NCBI GenBank assembly: GCA_900551155.1
Contig: URVA01000010.1
Coordinates: 1 to 24,971 of the forward strand
Direction: 5' to 3'
DNA: 24,971 nucleotides
Origin: an uncultured Eggerthella sp.
Lineage (GTDB): Bacteria; Actinomycetota; Coriobacteriia; Coriobacteriales; Eggerthellaceae
Part shown: positions 6,322-14,192 of the stretch, piece by piece
How positions within the stretch are numbered: the stretch's first letter is position 1
How the letters are laid out: each line of letters begins with the position of its first letter
The notes under the pieces: model-generated
Databases searched by the model: none
What the model saw: the letters and a program-made list of their open reading frames with translations, nothing else
What the model was told of the DNA's origin: nothing
Position numbers and translations under genes: made by a program

Positions 6322-7686
6322 GTGACGCATAAAGCGAACATTCTCTCATTTAACGAGGTTAAAGCCCGTGGGGCTTCGTCGCCTCGTACCGTTTCTTCTA
6401 GGCGCCCCTCTCATGCGTCGAATTTTCAAATTCAGCCAAACAATACTCGTTCTACGCGCACGCAATCTTCGCGTGCGGTAGATGCACTGCGCGCTTCTCA
6501 TGCTTCGCGCACTTCGAGTTCTTCTTATTCATCTGGTGCTTTTAGCAATAATGGCTTGTCGGGTAGTGGATTGTATAATGCTGGCAATGGATCAAATGGT
6601 TCTAAAAGTGCCTTTGGTCATAATTGGGATGCTGCCACCTCTTTTGTTGATCAAGAAGTAAGGGAACCTTCTTGGTTGAAGTCCTCGTTTAGGCGGGGAT
6701 CAGGTAGAACACAAGAACGTGGCAGTTCGCGCAGTAATTCTGTGTTTGGCGCGCAGAATTTTTCGGCAAAGCAAGGTTATCGCTCGGACAATTCACGCTT
6801 GGGTGGCTATCGTTCTAACGACTCTCGTTCGGGCGGATATCACGCGGAGGGTAATCTCTCAGGCAGTTCTCGCTTAGATGGTCATCGTTCGGATCGAGGG
6901 CGAAGTGGCACAAGAGCTGCTCATGCAGGATTGCACCGCGCTGATAATCGTCGAGATTTTGCTGGCTTCGAAGATGATTTTGCACAAGATTTCACGCAAG
7001 AAGATGCTCAGCAGAATTCATCGCACAAGCACGCTCGTAGCCACGAAAAAGAAAGCTTTGCCCAGCGCATGCGTAAGAAGTTACGCTCCGCTAAAGCTGA
7101 ACGTGATTTTAATCGCACGATTGGAGCACGCGATCGCAAAGCACAAACAGATGCTGCTAATGCTTCGGCTAGTAGGGCAGCGCTCTATGAAATGCGCATG
7201 GGCTCTACTCATCGCAAATCGGCACGCATGCAAGATGAAGGAAAAGACAGGCCAAAGTTTGGCTTTGGGCTTCCGTTTAGCTTGCCTGTAACTTCGCTTT
7301 CTGCAGCGGCAACACGAGGAATTGTTGCTCTTGCGGTTGTGGGGCTTACGGTGTTTATGCTCTATCCTTCGTGCCAAAATTTCTATACCGAAACGCGTCA
7401 GTTACAGCAACTGCAAGCGGAATATCAGGCACTTTCGGACTATAACACGCAAATGCAGTCGCAGATTGACTACCTTAACACCGATGAGGGTCTTGAAGAA
7501 TACGCCAGATCTGAATTAGGCTGGATTCGTCAGGATGAACGTATGGCCACGGTTGAAGGTGTGGAATCTTCTGTGGATGGGTCGACGCAAACCAACACGA
7601 CCTATTCACCGTTGAATGAAGATATTCCTGCTCCTGCTACGTGGTATTCAGGTGTTTTGGATGTGTTATTCGGATATGGAAATTAA
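6322..7686 (+). CDS. FtsB/DivIC-like septum formation protein with long disordered N-terminus
   Basis: From the GTG at 6322, chosen because AGGGG lies about 9 nt upstream and the probable promoter overlaps the more upstream ATG, the protein has 454 residues. The C-terminal part matches the FtsB/DivIC family: one membrane helix (about 333-350, GIVALAVVGLTVFMLYPS), then a short coiled coil (about 355-386, QLQQLQAEYQALSDYNTQMQ) and the EEYARSELGWIRQDE tail, which follow the family pattern. It would sit in the divisome with its coiled coil outside the membrane. The roughly 330 residues before the helix are Ser/Arg/Gly-rich and low complexity, with imperfect 10-residue repeats; family members are often only 100-250 residues. 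It overlaps the start of the Ppx/GppA gene by 11 nt, as in other actinobacterial divIC-ppx neighbourhoods. Confidence 0.82.
   Translation: MTHKANILSFNEVKARGASSPRTVSSRRPSHASNFQIQPNNTRSTRTQSSRAVDALRASHASRTSSSSYSSGAFSNNGLSGSGLYNAGNGSNGSKSAFGHNWDAATSFVDQEVREPSWLKSSFRRGSGRTQERGSSRSNSVFGAQNFSAKQGYRSDNSRLGGYRSNDSRSGGYHAEGNLSGSSRLDGHRSDRGRSGTRAAHAGLHRADNRRDFAGFEDDFAQDFTQEDAQQNSSHKHARSHEKESFAQRMRKKLRSAKAERDFNRTIGARDRKAQTDAANASASRAALYEMRMGSTHRKSARMQDEGKDRPKFGFGLPFSLPVTSLSAAATRGIVALAVVGLTVFMLYPSCQNFYTETRQLQQLQAEYQALSDYNTQMQSQIDYLNTDEGLEEYARSELGWIRQDERMATVEGVESSVDGSTQTNTTYSPLNEDIPAPATWYSGVLDVLFGYGN
6775..6864 (+). repeat. Imperfect 30-bp repeats encoding GYRS-type decapeptides
   Basis: Three consecutive 30-bp units (6775-6804, 6805-6834, 6835-6864) encode GYRSDNSRLG, GYRSNDSRSG and GYHAEGNLSG. 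A further decayed stretch (HRSDRGRSG) follows to about 6909. They lie in the cytoplasmic disordered tail of the DivIC-like protein. Confidence 0.8.
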
Positions 7687-8725
7687 TCATTCAGCAGGCA
7701 AGTTAACCCAGTTAACGGATAAAGCTTCCCAACAGCTAACAGATAAGTCAGCCCAGCAATCGGCAGATGCATCAGCTCAGCCCCTGTCGGGCAATTCGGT
7801 CCAGCGCAGGGCTTCTCTTGATATTGGCACCGTAACGTGTCGTTTGCTTTTGGCTGATGTATCAGATACGTCATTTGTTGAACTGGAACGCCGCGTTGCT
7901 ATTACTAATCTTGGCATTGGGGTAGATAAAACCCACCTGCTTCAAGATGATGCTATAGCGCGCGTTGAACACCAAATTGCCGAATATGTTTCAGTAATTA
8001 ACTCATATAAAACTTCCGAGCATCCTACCATTCCTGTAACAGCTGTTGCGACGAGTGCTGCTCGCGATGCGCAGAATTCCGATGTGTTGGTAGAACGCCT
8101 TCGTGCGCTTGGTGTTGAACTTTCCATTATTGAAGGAACCCGCGAAGCGGCACTTTCATTTAGGGGTGCCGCTCAAGGCCACGAAGGCGAAAACTTGCTA
8201 GTGGTGGACATCGGCGGAGGTTCAACCGAAATCGTGCTTGGCGTTGGTGGGGGTAGTCCTCGTTTCTCCCATTCGTTCAATATCGGATGTCGCCGTATGA
8301 CAGAGCGCTTTATGGCCTGCGATCCGCCTACAACCGAGCAGTGTGAAGCCTTGCGCGCATATGTGTATGAAGAAATGAAACCTTACTTTGAGCAAGCCCG
8401 CGCAGAGGGTAATACAATCGATCGAATTATTGCGGTAGCGGGTACCCCTACAAGCGTGGTTGCTATCGATAAGCATCTGGAAGTATACGACTCTTCCAAA
8501 GTGCACAACACGCAGGTTAGCCGAGAAACCCTAGAGCGCATCTACGATGAACTTCGCGCGATGGATCTTGAGCATCGAAAGCAGGTTGTGGGGCTTGAAC
8601 CAGCGCGAGCAGGCGTGATTGTTGCGGGTTTGGCGATTTTGTTAGAAGTACTTACTTTGACAAATTGTTCTTCATTTACCGTAAGCGAATCTGATATATT
8701 ACAAGGGATGCTTCTCTCTGACTGA
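7676..8725 (+). CDS. Ppx/GppA-family exopolyphosphatase / pppGpp phosphohydrolase
   Basis: From the ATG at 7676 the protein has 349 residues. It belongs to the actin-like ASKHA phosphatase family that degrades polyphosphate or converts pppGpp to ppGpp. Visible motifs: the phosphate-1 loop SLDIGTVTCRLLLADV (about 47-62), VTAVATSAARDAQN (about 121-134), the EGTREAALSFRGA segment, and phosphate-2 VVDIGGGSTEIVLG (about 176-189). The length fits the short, single-module form. The ATG at 7676 overlaps the end of the upstream gene by 11 nt, suggesting translational coupling; a start at 7616 would place about 70 nt inside it and is less likely. Residues about 9-40 are a Gln/Ala/Ser-rich extension with LTDK and QQ repeats and no known role. 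Whether polyphosphate or pppGpp is the substrate cannot be decided. Confidence 0.92.
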   Translation: MEINHSAGKLTQLTDKASQQLTDKSAQQSADASAQPLSGNSVQRRASLDIGTVTCRLLLADVSDTSFVELERRVAITNLGIGVDKTHLLQDDAIARVEHQIAEYVSVINSYKTSEHPTIPVTAVATSAARDAQNSDVLVERLRALGVELSIIEGTREAALSFRGAAQGHEGENLLVVDIGGGSTEIVLGVGGGSPRFSHSFNIGCRRMTERFMACDPPTTEQCEALRAYVYEEMKPYFEQARAEGNTIDRIIAVAGTPTSVVAIDKHLEVYDSSKVHNTQVSRETLERIYDELRAMDLEHRKQVVGLEPARAGVIVAGLAILLEVLTLTNCSSFTVSESDILQGMLLSD

Positions 8726-8800
8726 GATCCGCAAAGGTAGTTCAGACGTTACTTTTTGTAGAAGAGACAAGGTCTTTCTTAGAACTTCGTCGCCTAAGGC

Positions 8801-8829
8801 TTGCAAATTATTATTTTTGCTATGATAAT
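8801..8829 (+). promoter_or_regulatory. Promoter of tRNA-Leu
   Basis: TTGCAA (8801-8806) and GATAAT (8824-8829) are 17 bp apart, a good sigma-70 type match. An overlapping extended -10, TGC plus TATGAT (8818-8826), is an alternative. Either would start transcription about 15-20 nt upstream of the tRNA. Confidence 0.65.
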
Positions 8830-8852
8830 AGGCGTTCGTTACGAAGAATCAC

Positions 8853-8937
8853 GGGAGCGTGGCGGAATTGGCATACGCAGCGGACTTAAAATCCGCCGCC
8901 TTCGGGCTTGTGGGTTCGAGTCCCACCGCTCCTACCA
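8853..8937 (+). tRNA. tRNA-Leu (anticodon UAA), CCA encoded
   Basis: An 85-nt class II tRNA. The acceptor arms GGGAGCG (8853-8859) and CGCTCCT pair with one terminal G-T wobble; discriminator A and an encoded CCA end at 8937. The anticodon stem GCGGA/TCCGC encloses loop CTTAAAA, giving anticodon TAA (reads UUA). A long variable arm (GCCTTCGGGCTT) and the T arm GTGGG-TTCGAGT-CCCAC confirm leucine type. No attachment-site duplication or integrase is seen nearby. Confidence 0.97.
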
Positions 8938-9043
8938 GTTCATTTTTAACGGGCAACTGCATAACAGGCTTATCCTTTTGCGCACTGAGCTTTGTCATGC
9001 GAAATAAGGTAAAGTTGACTTTTCTTAAGGGAAAGCGTTTGAT

Positions 9044-10153
9044 ATGTCAGGTATTTCCTCACACGTGGAAGCTCTCGATGAAGCAACAATCGATTTCAAA
9101 GATTTTGAAACGCTTGCAAGCGAAGTAGAAGCAGAAGCAAATTCTCCTAAACTCTTTGAAATGTATCTGAATCGCTATGCTGAAAAAGCAGGCGAAATTA
9201 TAAATCGTTTTATTCCTGTTGGAACGCATCCCGACATGGATAAGTATCTCTATACTCCTCTTCGCAAATACAGTGAAAATGGTGGCAAACGTCATCGTCC
9301 CCTAATTTGTGTTGCTGCTTGTGCAGCAGTAGGAGGCAACCCTTCACGGGCTTTTTCCTCTGCAGCAGCTATTGAACATTTTCATACCGCTGCATTAATT
9401 CATGACGACATCGCCGACGACGCAACGCTACGTCGCTCTGAGCCTTGCATGCATTTAACGCAGGGCGTTGGTCTTGCTATTAATGCGGGCGACCTAGCAC
9501 TTTCCATCGTTAATGGCATCGTTATGCGTGACCCACTTTTGGAAGATTCTTTGAAGGTTCGCGTAGCAATCGAGCTGGTATCGATGGCTCAGAATACCGT
9601 AGAAGGCCAGGCGCTCGATATTGGTTGGGCACGCGATGGCCGCTATGACATTGCTCCTGAAGATTATCTGACAATGGCAATTCACAAAACCGCGCACTAT
9701 TCAGGAGCGGTTCCTCTGGCTGTTGGCGCTCTTGTGGGCGGCGGTAGTGAAGAGCAAATTGAAGGCCTGCGCTCTTATGGCCTTGATACGGGCCTTGCTT
9801 TCCAAATTCAAGATGACCTGTTGAATCTGGTGGGCACCAAGGAAGCCAAGGAAAAAGACTTCCGAAGCGACATCACCGAAGGCAAGCGCACCCTTGTAGT
9901 GGTGCACGCGCTTAAGCATTCTGAAAAGCGCGACCGCTTAATTGAAATTCTTTCTTCTAAGGAAACCGATCCTGCCGTTTTGGAAGAGGCAGTTACTATC
10001 ATGCGCGAATCGGGCAGCATTGATTATGCGCGCGATTATGCCGAAAAGCTTACCGCAGATGCACAGAAGCGCCTTGAGACTCTGCTGCCTGCAACTCCTG
10101 CGCGTGATTTGCTTGTTTCTATGGCGAATTGGTTTGTTGATCGTTTGAAGTAG
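9044..10153 (+). CDS. Polyprenyl diphosphate synthase (trans-isoprenyl)
   Basis: A 369-residue all-alpha isoprenyl synthase that elongates allylic diphosphates with isopentenyl diphosphate, supplying quinone or cell-wall carrier precursors. Family landmarks: GGKRHRP (80-86), first aspartate-rich motif DDIAD (121-125) in LIHDDIADDATLRR, VEGQALDI (about 187-193), and the second aspartate-rich region FQIQDDLLNL (253-262), where the usual last Asp of DDxxD is Asn261, a variant also found in some geranylgeranyl diphosphate synthases. The N-terminus has about 30 extra acidic residues. The ATG at 9044 has AAGGGA upstream. It is followed after 9 nt by the peptidoglycan-binding gene. Product chain length (C20 or longer) cannot be read reliably. 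Confidence 0.93.
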   Translation: MSGISSHVEALDEATIDFKDFETLASEVEAEANSPKLFEMYLNRYAEKAGEIINRFIPVGTHPDMDKYLYTPLRKYSENGGKRHRPLICVAACAAVGGNPSRAFSSAAAIEHFHTAALIHDDIADDATLRRSEPCMHLTQGVGLAINAGDLALSIVNGIVMRDPLLEDSLKVRVAIELVSMAQNTVEGQALDIGWARDGRYDIAPEDYLTMAIHKTAHYSGAVPLAVGALVGGGSEEQIEGLRSYGLDTGLAFQIQDDLLNLVGTKEAKEKDFRSDITEGKRTLVVVHALKHSEKRDRLIEILSSKETDPAVLEEAVTIMRESGSIDYARDYAEKLTADAQKRLETLLPATPARDLLVSMANWFVDRLK

Positions 10154-10162
10154 TGGTGAAGT

Positions 10163-11068
10163 ATGGATCCTATTCGTAAGAATGATTCTGGTGCTGCAGT
10201 TTTAGACGTTCAGCGAAGGCTGGTTACGGCTGGTTTTCTTGCCAAAGAAGCAGTATCTGGAACTTTTGATGCTAAAACCGTTAATGCTGTTGCGCAGCTT
10301 TGTGTGGCATGTGGTATTGATCCTCGTCAAGAAGTTGACGAAGTAGTTTGGAATAAGCTGGTAGACGAATCCTTTGAACTAGGAGATCGCAACCTGTATT
10401 TGCGCGTTCCGTTCTTCCATGGTCGCGATGTGCGTACCCTCCAGGAAGCACTTTCAGCTCTTGGCTTTTCCTGTGGCGAAAAAGATGGCATTTTTGGCGC
10501 ACATACTGAAGATGCGGTACGTCGCTTCCAGCTGAATATGGGTCTTCCTACCGACGGTATTGTTGGCGCGTTCACCTTCCGTGCGCTTATCAATTTGCAG
10601 CATTCTTGGAAGGGTAAAGACTCCTTTACTTCAACTCCTCATTTAGGTTTTGCACGCGCATCTGAAGCACTGGAATCAACCATGATTTGCCTGTATGGGG
10701 TAACCGATTTTACTCGTTCTGTTGCAGCGCGTATGTCTAACCTTGCGCTGGCAACCAACCCCACCTCTAAGGTTATGAGCGCCGATTCGCTTTTGGTTCC
10801 ACCCGACGACAATATGCTGTTCGTTCAGATTCTGGTAGGCGAAGAAAAACCTGCTACGGTTCTTCCTACGGTTGAATTCGAAAACGAAGAAAGCCTTGGC
10901 GTGCGTTTCGCGCAGGCAATTAAAGCAACCGAACATCACGACCGCCGTATTGCAGTTCGCCTTCCCAATGAAGGTTGGGAAGATGCAGGCGAGGCACGTT
11001 CGGCTCAGCACTACGCCATTGTATTGTTAGACGCTCTTTGTAGCGCTTTGCTTATTCTTGAACAGTAA
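10163..11068 (+). CDS. CwlM-like peptidoglycan-binding protein lacking a recognisable amidase site
   Basis: A 301-residue soluble protein with no signal peptide or membrane helix. Two PG_binding_1 repeats fill the N-terminal half: about 3-70, and 83-147 with GRDVRTLQEALSALGF, DGIFGAHTEDAVRRFQ and LPTDGIVGAFTFRAL. The order, the ELGDRNLYLR link between them and the absence of a signal peptide resemble actinobacterial CwlM, a cytoplasmic amidase homologue that activates MurA in mycobacteria. The remaining 150 residues are shorter than an Amidase_3 domain and I see none of its zinc ligands (no DPGHGG, no SIHxN), so it is probably non-catalytic. It starts 10 nt after the prenyl synthase and precedes glmU, a peptidoglycan-precursor context. 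The CwlM relation is a judgement from pattern, not a search. Confidence 0.72.
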   Translation: MDPIRKNDSGAAVLDVQRRLVTAGFLAKEAVSGTFDAKTVNAVAQLCVACGIDPRQEVDEVVWNKLVDESFELGDRNLYLRVPFFHGRDVRTLQEALSALGFSCGEKDGIFGAHTEDAVRRFQLNMGLPTDGIVGAFTFRALINLQHSWKGKDSFTSTPHLGFARASEALESTMICLYGVTDFTRSVAARMSNLALATNPTSKVMSADSLLVPPDDNMLFVQILVGEEKPATVLPTVEFENEESLGVRFAQAIKATEHHDRRIAVRLPNEGWEDAGEARSAQHYAIVLLDALCSALLILEQ

Positions 11069-11086
11069 GGTTTCCGTAAACCTTTT
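11067..11086 (+). terminator. Weak hairpin after the peptidoglycan-binding gene
   Basis: AAGGTTT (11067-11073) and AAACCTT (11078-11084) form a 7-bp stem with a CCGT loop starting at the stop codon, followed by TT and then C. The T tract is short, so read-through into glmU is likely. Confidence 0.4.
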
Positions 11087-11104
11087 CAGCTTGTGAGTAA
11101 TGAC

Positions 11105-11113
11105 TGTTATACT
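11105..11113 (+). promoter_or_regulatory. Extended -10 promoter for glmU-prs-pth
   Basis: TGT directly before TATACT (11108-11113) forms an extended -10 with five of six bases; no good -35 at 17 bp. The predicted transcript start near 11120 gives a 27-nt leader to the TTG at 11147 and lies just before the alternative TTG at 11129. Confidence 0.55.
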
Positions 11114-11146
11114 GTGGACGCACAATAATTGAAGGGAAGGCGTTCA

Positions 11147-12511
11147 TTGGAAGCATCAGCACTTATTCTTGCTGCGGGCGCGGGTACTCGTATGAAGTCA
11201 TCAAAGCCCAAGGTTGCTCACGAAATTTTGGGGAAACCGCTGGTTCGCTGGGTAGTGGATGCAGCTCACGCAGCTGGTATTGATTCGGTTGTAAGCATCG
11301 TTGGGCATGGCAGAGATCAAGTAGAGCCTCTGCTGAGTGATACTACGATGGTGGTTCAAGAAGAACAGCTTGGCACCGCACATGCAGTATTAGTTGCTCA
11401 CGAAGCATTAGCGGGTAAATCGGGTTCTTTAGTTGTTTTAACGGGAGATTCTCCGCTTGTAAAACCTTCTACCATTGAAGAGCTTGTTCGCACGCGTGAA
11501 GAGTCAAACGCTGCGGTAGTTGTTCTTACCATGGAAGCAGAAAATCCCTTTGGCTATGGCCGTATTGTTCGCGATGATGCGGGCGATGTTATGGCTATTG
11601 TTGAACAGAAGGATTGCACGCCTGAACAGGCCGAAATTACTGAATGCAATTCTGGTTTTTATTGCTTTGATATCGAATTGTTGTTCTCTGCATTGGAAGA
11701 GGTTTCAACCGACAATGCGCAGGGAGAATATTACTTAACAGACGTGTTGGGTATTGCGCGCAATCGCGGTCAGCGCGTATTGGCATACAAGGCGCAAGAT
11801 CCAACTGAATGCTTGGGCGTTAATTCTCGTATTCAGCTTGCTCAAGCAACGCAAATCCTACAGCAGCGTATCAATGAAGCTCATATGGCTGCTGGCGTTA
11901 CCATGATGGATCCTAAAACCACTTGGATTGGCCCAGACGTAACCATCGAGCAGGATGTAGAAATTCTTCCCATGACTATCTTGCTTGGCAAAACGTCGGT
12001 AGCTACTGGTAGCGTGCTTGGTCCTAACACCCGTTTGACCGATGTGTTGATAGGTCCCAACTGTACAGTAGATGAAACCGTTGGCATTGAAGCCACTATG
12101 GAAGAGGGCGTTACCTGCGGTCCTCGTGCTTACCTTCGCCCAGGAACTTATCTCTGTGAACATGCAAAAGCAGGTACTCACGTTGAAATAAAGAAATCTA
12201 CCATTGGCCCTGGTTCAAAGGTGCCTCACCTGTCCTATATTGGCGATGCTACCGTCGGTCGCGATGTAAACATTGGCGCAGGTAGCATTACGTGCAATTA
12301 TGACGGTGAAAAGAAATGGCCTACCACTATCGGTGATAACTGCTTTGTGGGTAGTGACGTTATGATGGTAGCGCCAGTAAATCTTGGCGAAAACTCGCTT
12401 ATTGGTGCGGGTTCAGTTATTACTAAAGATGTTTCTGCGGGAGCTCTTGGTTTAGGGCGCGCCCGTCAGACGGAGATCGAGCACTGGAACGAGAGGAAGA
12501 ACAACAAATGA
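11147..12511 (+). CDS. glmU: Bifunctional GlmU: GlcNAc-1-P uridyltransferase / glucosamine-1-P acetyltransferase
   Basis: Makes UDP-N-acetylglucosamine for peptidoglycan in two steps. The N-terminal nucleotidyltransferase domain opens with ALILAAGAGTRMKSSKPKV (G11, G13, R15, K22) and contains QLGTAHAV and LTGDSPL. The C-terminal left-handed beta helix acetyltransferase shows hexapeptide repeats and the GARPYLRPGT-like (here GPRAYLRPGT), HVEIKKS, SYIGDA and GAGSITCNYDG segments. I choose the TTG at 11147 (454 residues) because GGAAGG stands 6 nt before it and the next residues match the usual N-terminus; an in-frame TTG at 11129 lacks this. The stop overlaps the prs start (ATGA), so the two are translationally coupled. 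Confidence 0.97.
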   Translation: MEASALILAAGAGTRMKSSKPKVAHEILGKPLVRWVVDAAHAAGIDSVVSIVGHGRDQVEPLLSDTTMVVQEEQLGTAHAVLVAHEALAGKSGSLVVLTGDSPLVKPSTIEELVRTREESNAAVVVLTMEAENPFGYGRIVRDDAGDVMAIVEQKDCTPEQAEITECNSGFYCFDIELLFSALEEVSTDNAQGEYYLTDVLGIARNRGQRVLAYKAQDPTECLGVNSRIQLAQATQILQQRINEAHMAAGVTMMDPKTTWIGPDVTIEQDVEILPMTILLGKTSVATGSVLGPNTRLTDVLIGPNCTVDETVGIEATMEEGVTCGPRAYLRPGTYLCEHAKAGTHVEIKKSTIGPGSKVPHLSYIGDATVGRDVNIGAGSITCNYDGEKKWPTTIGDNCFVGSDVMMVAPVNLGENSLIGAGSVITKDVSAGALGLGRARQTEIEHWNERKNNK

Positions 12512-13479
12512 GCAATATGACAAAAACCATGGCAATCTTCGCGGGTTCTACGTGCCCCGATCTTGCTGAGGAAATTGCAACCAAGTTAAACACCACGCTT
12601 GGTAACGTAAAGCTCGAAAAGTTTTCTAATGGCGAAATTTACGCACGTTATTTAGAAAGCGTTCGTGGTGCTGATGTATTTCTCGTTCAGTCCACGTCTA
12701 CTCCTAATGTAAACGAAGCTCTGATGGAGCTTTTGATTATGGCTGATGCTGCAAAGCGCGCATCTGCTCGTACAGTAAATGCGGTAGTACCTTGCTATGG
12801 TTATGCTCGCCAAGACCGCAAGGCTGCTGCTCGTGAGCCTATTACGGCTAAGTTGGTTGCTAACTTGATGACGGTTTCTGGTATTGACCGCATGATTACC
12901 ATCGATCTTCACCAGGGTCAGATTCAGGGCTTTTTCGATACTCCTGTAGACCATTTAACGGCATTGCCTATCTTTGCTGATTACTTCAGGAAGAAGGATT
13001 TGGATCCTGAAAAGCTGTGCGTAGTAAGCCCTGATGTTGGTCGCGCTAAGGCAGCAAAGAAGCTTTCCGATATGCTTCATGCAGACTTGGCTATTATGCA
13101 TAAGGGTCGTCCTGGCCATAACAAGGCAGAAATTACTGCATTGATTGGTGATGTTAAGGACAAGATTTGTATCGTAAACGATGACATCATCGACACGGCA
13201 GGTACCCTGTGCGCTGCAGTTGCAACGCTTAAGGAAAAAGGTGCAGAGCGCGTCTTTGTATGTGCAAGCCATCCTGTATTTTCTGGTCCTGCTTATGAGC
13301 GCTTGGAAAACTCTCAGATTGAAGAAGTAGTAGTGTGCAACACCATTGCCGTTCCTGAAGAGCGCCAGACCGGCAAGATCCGCGTTATTTCGGTAGCTCC
13401 ACTTCTGGCAAACGCTATCAATAACGTCTACACCAACGCTTCTGTTGCTTCCTTGTTCGACCCCGAGTTTGCTCTGTAA
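12508..13479 (+). CDS. prs: Ribose-phosphate pyrophosphokinase (PRPP synthetase)
   Basis: A 323-residue class I PRPP synthetase converting ribose 5-phosphate and ATP to PRPP for nucleotide, histidine and tryptophan synthesis. Motifs: FSNGEIYARYLESVRG (about 39-54), RQDRKAAAREPITAKL (ATP loop, 101-116), DLHQGQIQGFF with H135, and the PRPP-binding loop DDIIDTAGT (225-233). The ATG overlaps the glmU stop as ATGA, with AGAGGAAG upstream inside glmU. pth follows 3 nt after its stop, so glmU-prs-pth is one transcription unit. Confidence 0.97.
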   Translation: MSNMTKTMAIFAGSTCPDLAEEIATKLNTTLGNVKLEKFSNGEIYARYLESVRGADVFLVQSTSTPNVNEALMELLIMADAAKRASARTVNAVVPCYGYARQDRKAAAREPITAKLVANLMTVSGIDRMITIDLHQGQIQGFFDTPVDHLTALPIFADYFRKKDLDPEKLCVVSPDVGRAKAAKKLSDMLHADLAIMHKGRPGHNKAEITALIGDVKDKICIVNDDIIDTAGTLCAAVATLKEKGAERVFVCASHPVFSGPAYERLENSQIEEVVVCNTIAVPEERQTGKIRVISVAPLLANAINNVYTNASVASLFDPEFAL

Positions 13480-13482
13480 TTT

Positions 13483-14058
13483 ATGCAAGTAATTGTTGGA
13501 CTTGGAAACCCAGGCGAAGAATATGCGCATACCCGCCACAACGCTGGCTTTGAAGTAATCGATCTTCTTGCCAAGCGTTGGGGCGTGTCGTATTGGAAAA
13601 ATACCTGTGGTGCGTTAGTGGGCGAAGCTAAGGTTCGCTTGGCATCGGGCGATGTTGAGAAAGTTATTCTGGCAAAGCCTCAAAGCTTTATGAATTTATC
13701 GGGAGGACCTGTTTCGCATCTTTGTCGCGACTACGAGGAAGATCCTGCTGAGCTTATTGTTATTCACGATGAGCTTGATATTGATCCTGGCACGGTTCGC
13801 GTGAAAAAGGGTGGTGGTCATGCGGGGCACAATGGTTTGCGCTCGATTATTGAAAAGCTGGGCACCCGCGATTTTTTGCGTGTCCGCACAGGTATCGGCC
13901 GCCCTCCAGGACGCATGAGTGTGGTCGATTTCGTGTTGCAGGCTCCCAAAAAAGAAGCCAAGGATGATTTCGATGAGGCGTGTGTATTGGCTGCTGATGC
14001 GGTGGAATCGCTTCTTAATGAAGGGTTGGAACGCACGCAAAACACGTTTAACCGATAA
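13483..14058 (+). CDS. pth: Peptidyl-tRNA hydrolase
   Basis: A 191-residue bacterial Pth that recycles peptidyl-tRNAs dropped from ribosomes. Active-site residues all have counterparts: N9 in GLGNPG, catalytic H19 in TRHNAGF, N71 in SFMNLSG, D96 in VIHDELD and N117 in GGGHAGHNGLRSI. The ATG at 13483 lies only 3 nt after the prs stop and has no clear Shine-Dalgarno site, so it probably depends on translation of prs. A strong terminator follows at 14112. Confidence 0.97.
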   Translation: MQVIVGLGNPGEEYAHTRHNAGFEVIDLLAKRWGVSYWKNTCGALVGEAKVRLASGDVEKVILAKPQSFMNLSGGPVSHLCRDYEEDPAELIVIHDELDIDPGTVRVKKGGGHAGHNGLRSIIEKLGTRDFLRVRTGIGRPPGRMSVVDFVLQAPKKEAKDDFDEACVLAADAVESLLNEGLERTQNTFNR

Positions 14059-14111
14059 GCTGCCCATACGTTTACCTGCCTTGTATGTAGGACATATAAC
14101 CGCTTAACTTC

Positions 14112-14148
14112 AAAGAGCTTCTCTTATTACGAGAAGCTCTTTTCTTGT
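14112..14148 (+). terminator. Intrinsic terminator of glmU-prs-pth
   Basis: A perfect 12-bp stem (AAAGAGCTTCTC at 14112-14123 with 14131-14142), a 7-nt loop and TTTTCTT after it. It ends the operon before the recJ fusion gene. Confidence 0.92.
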
Positions 14149-14156
14149 GCGACAAT
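14148..14156 (+). promoter_or_regulatory. Possible extended -10 for the recJ-rel unit
   Basis: TGC before GACAAT (14151-14156, four of six bases) just after the terminator. A start near 14163 would give a 30-nt leader to the ATG at 14193. No -35 is recognisable; weak call. Confidence 0.3.
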
Positions 14157-14192
14157 AGAGCGTGAGAAAAGAACGTATGGTAGGTATTAAGT

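Noticed and set aside
8853..8937. tRNA-Leu as an integration site
   Set aside because: No integrase, no direct repeat of the tRNA 3' end and no change in gene content follow; the next gene is a housekeeping prenyl synthase.
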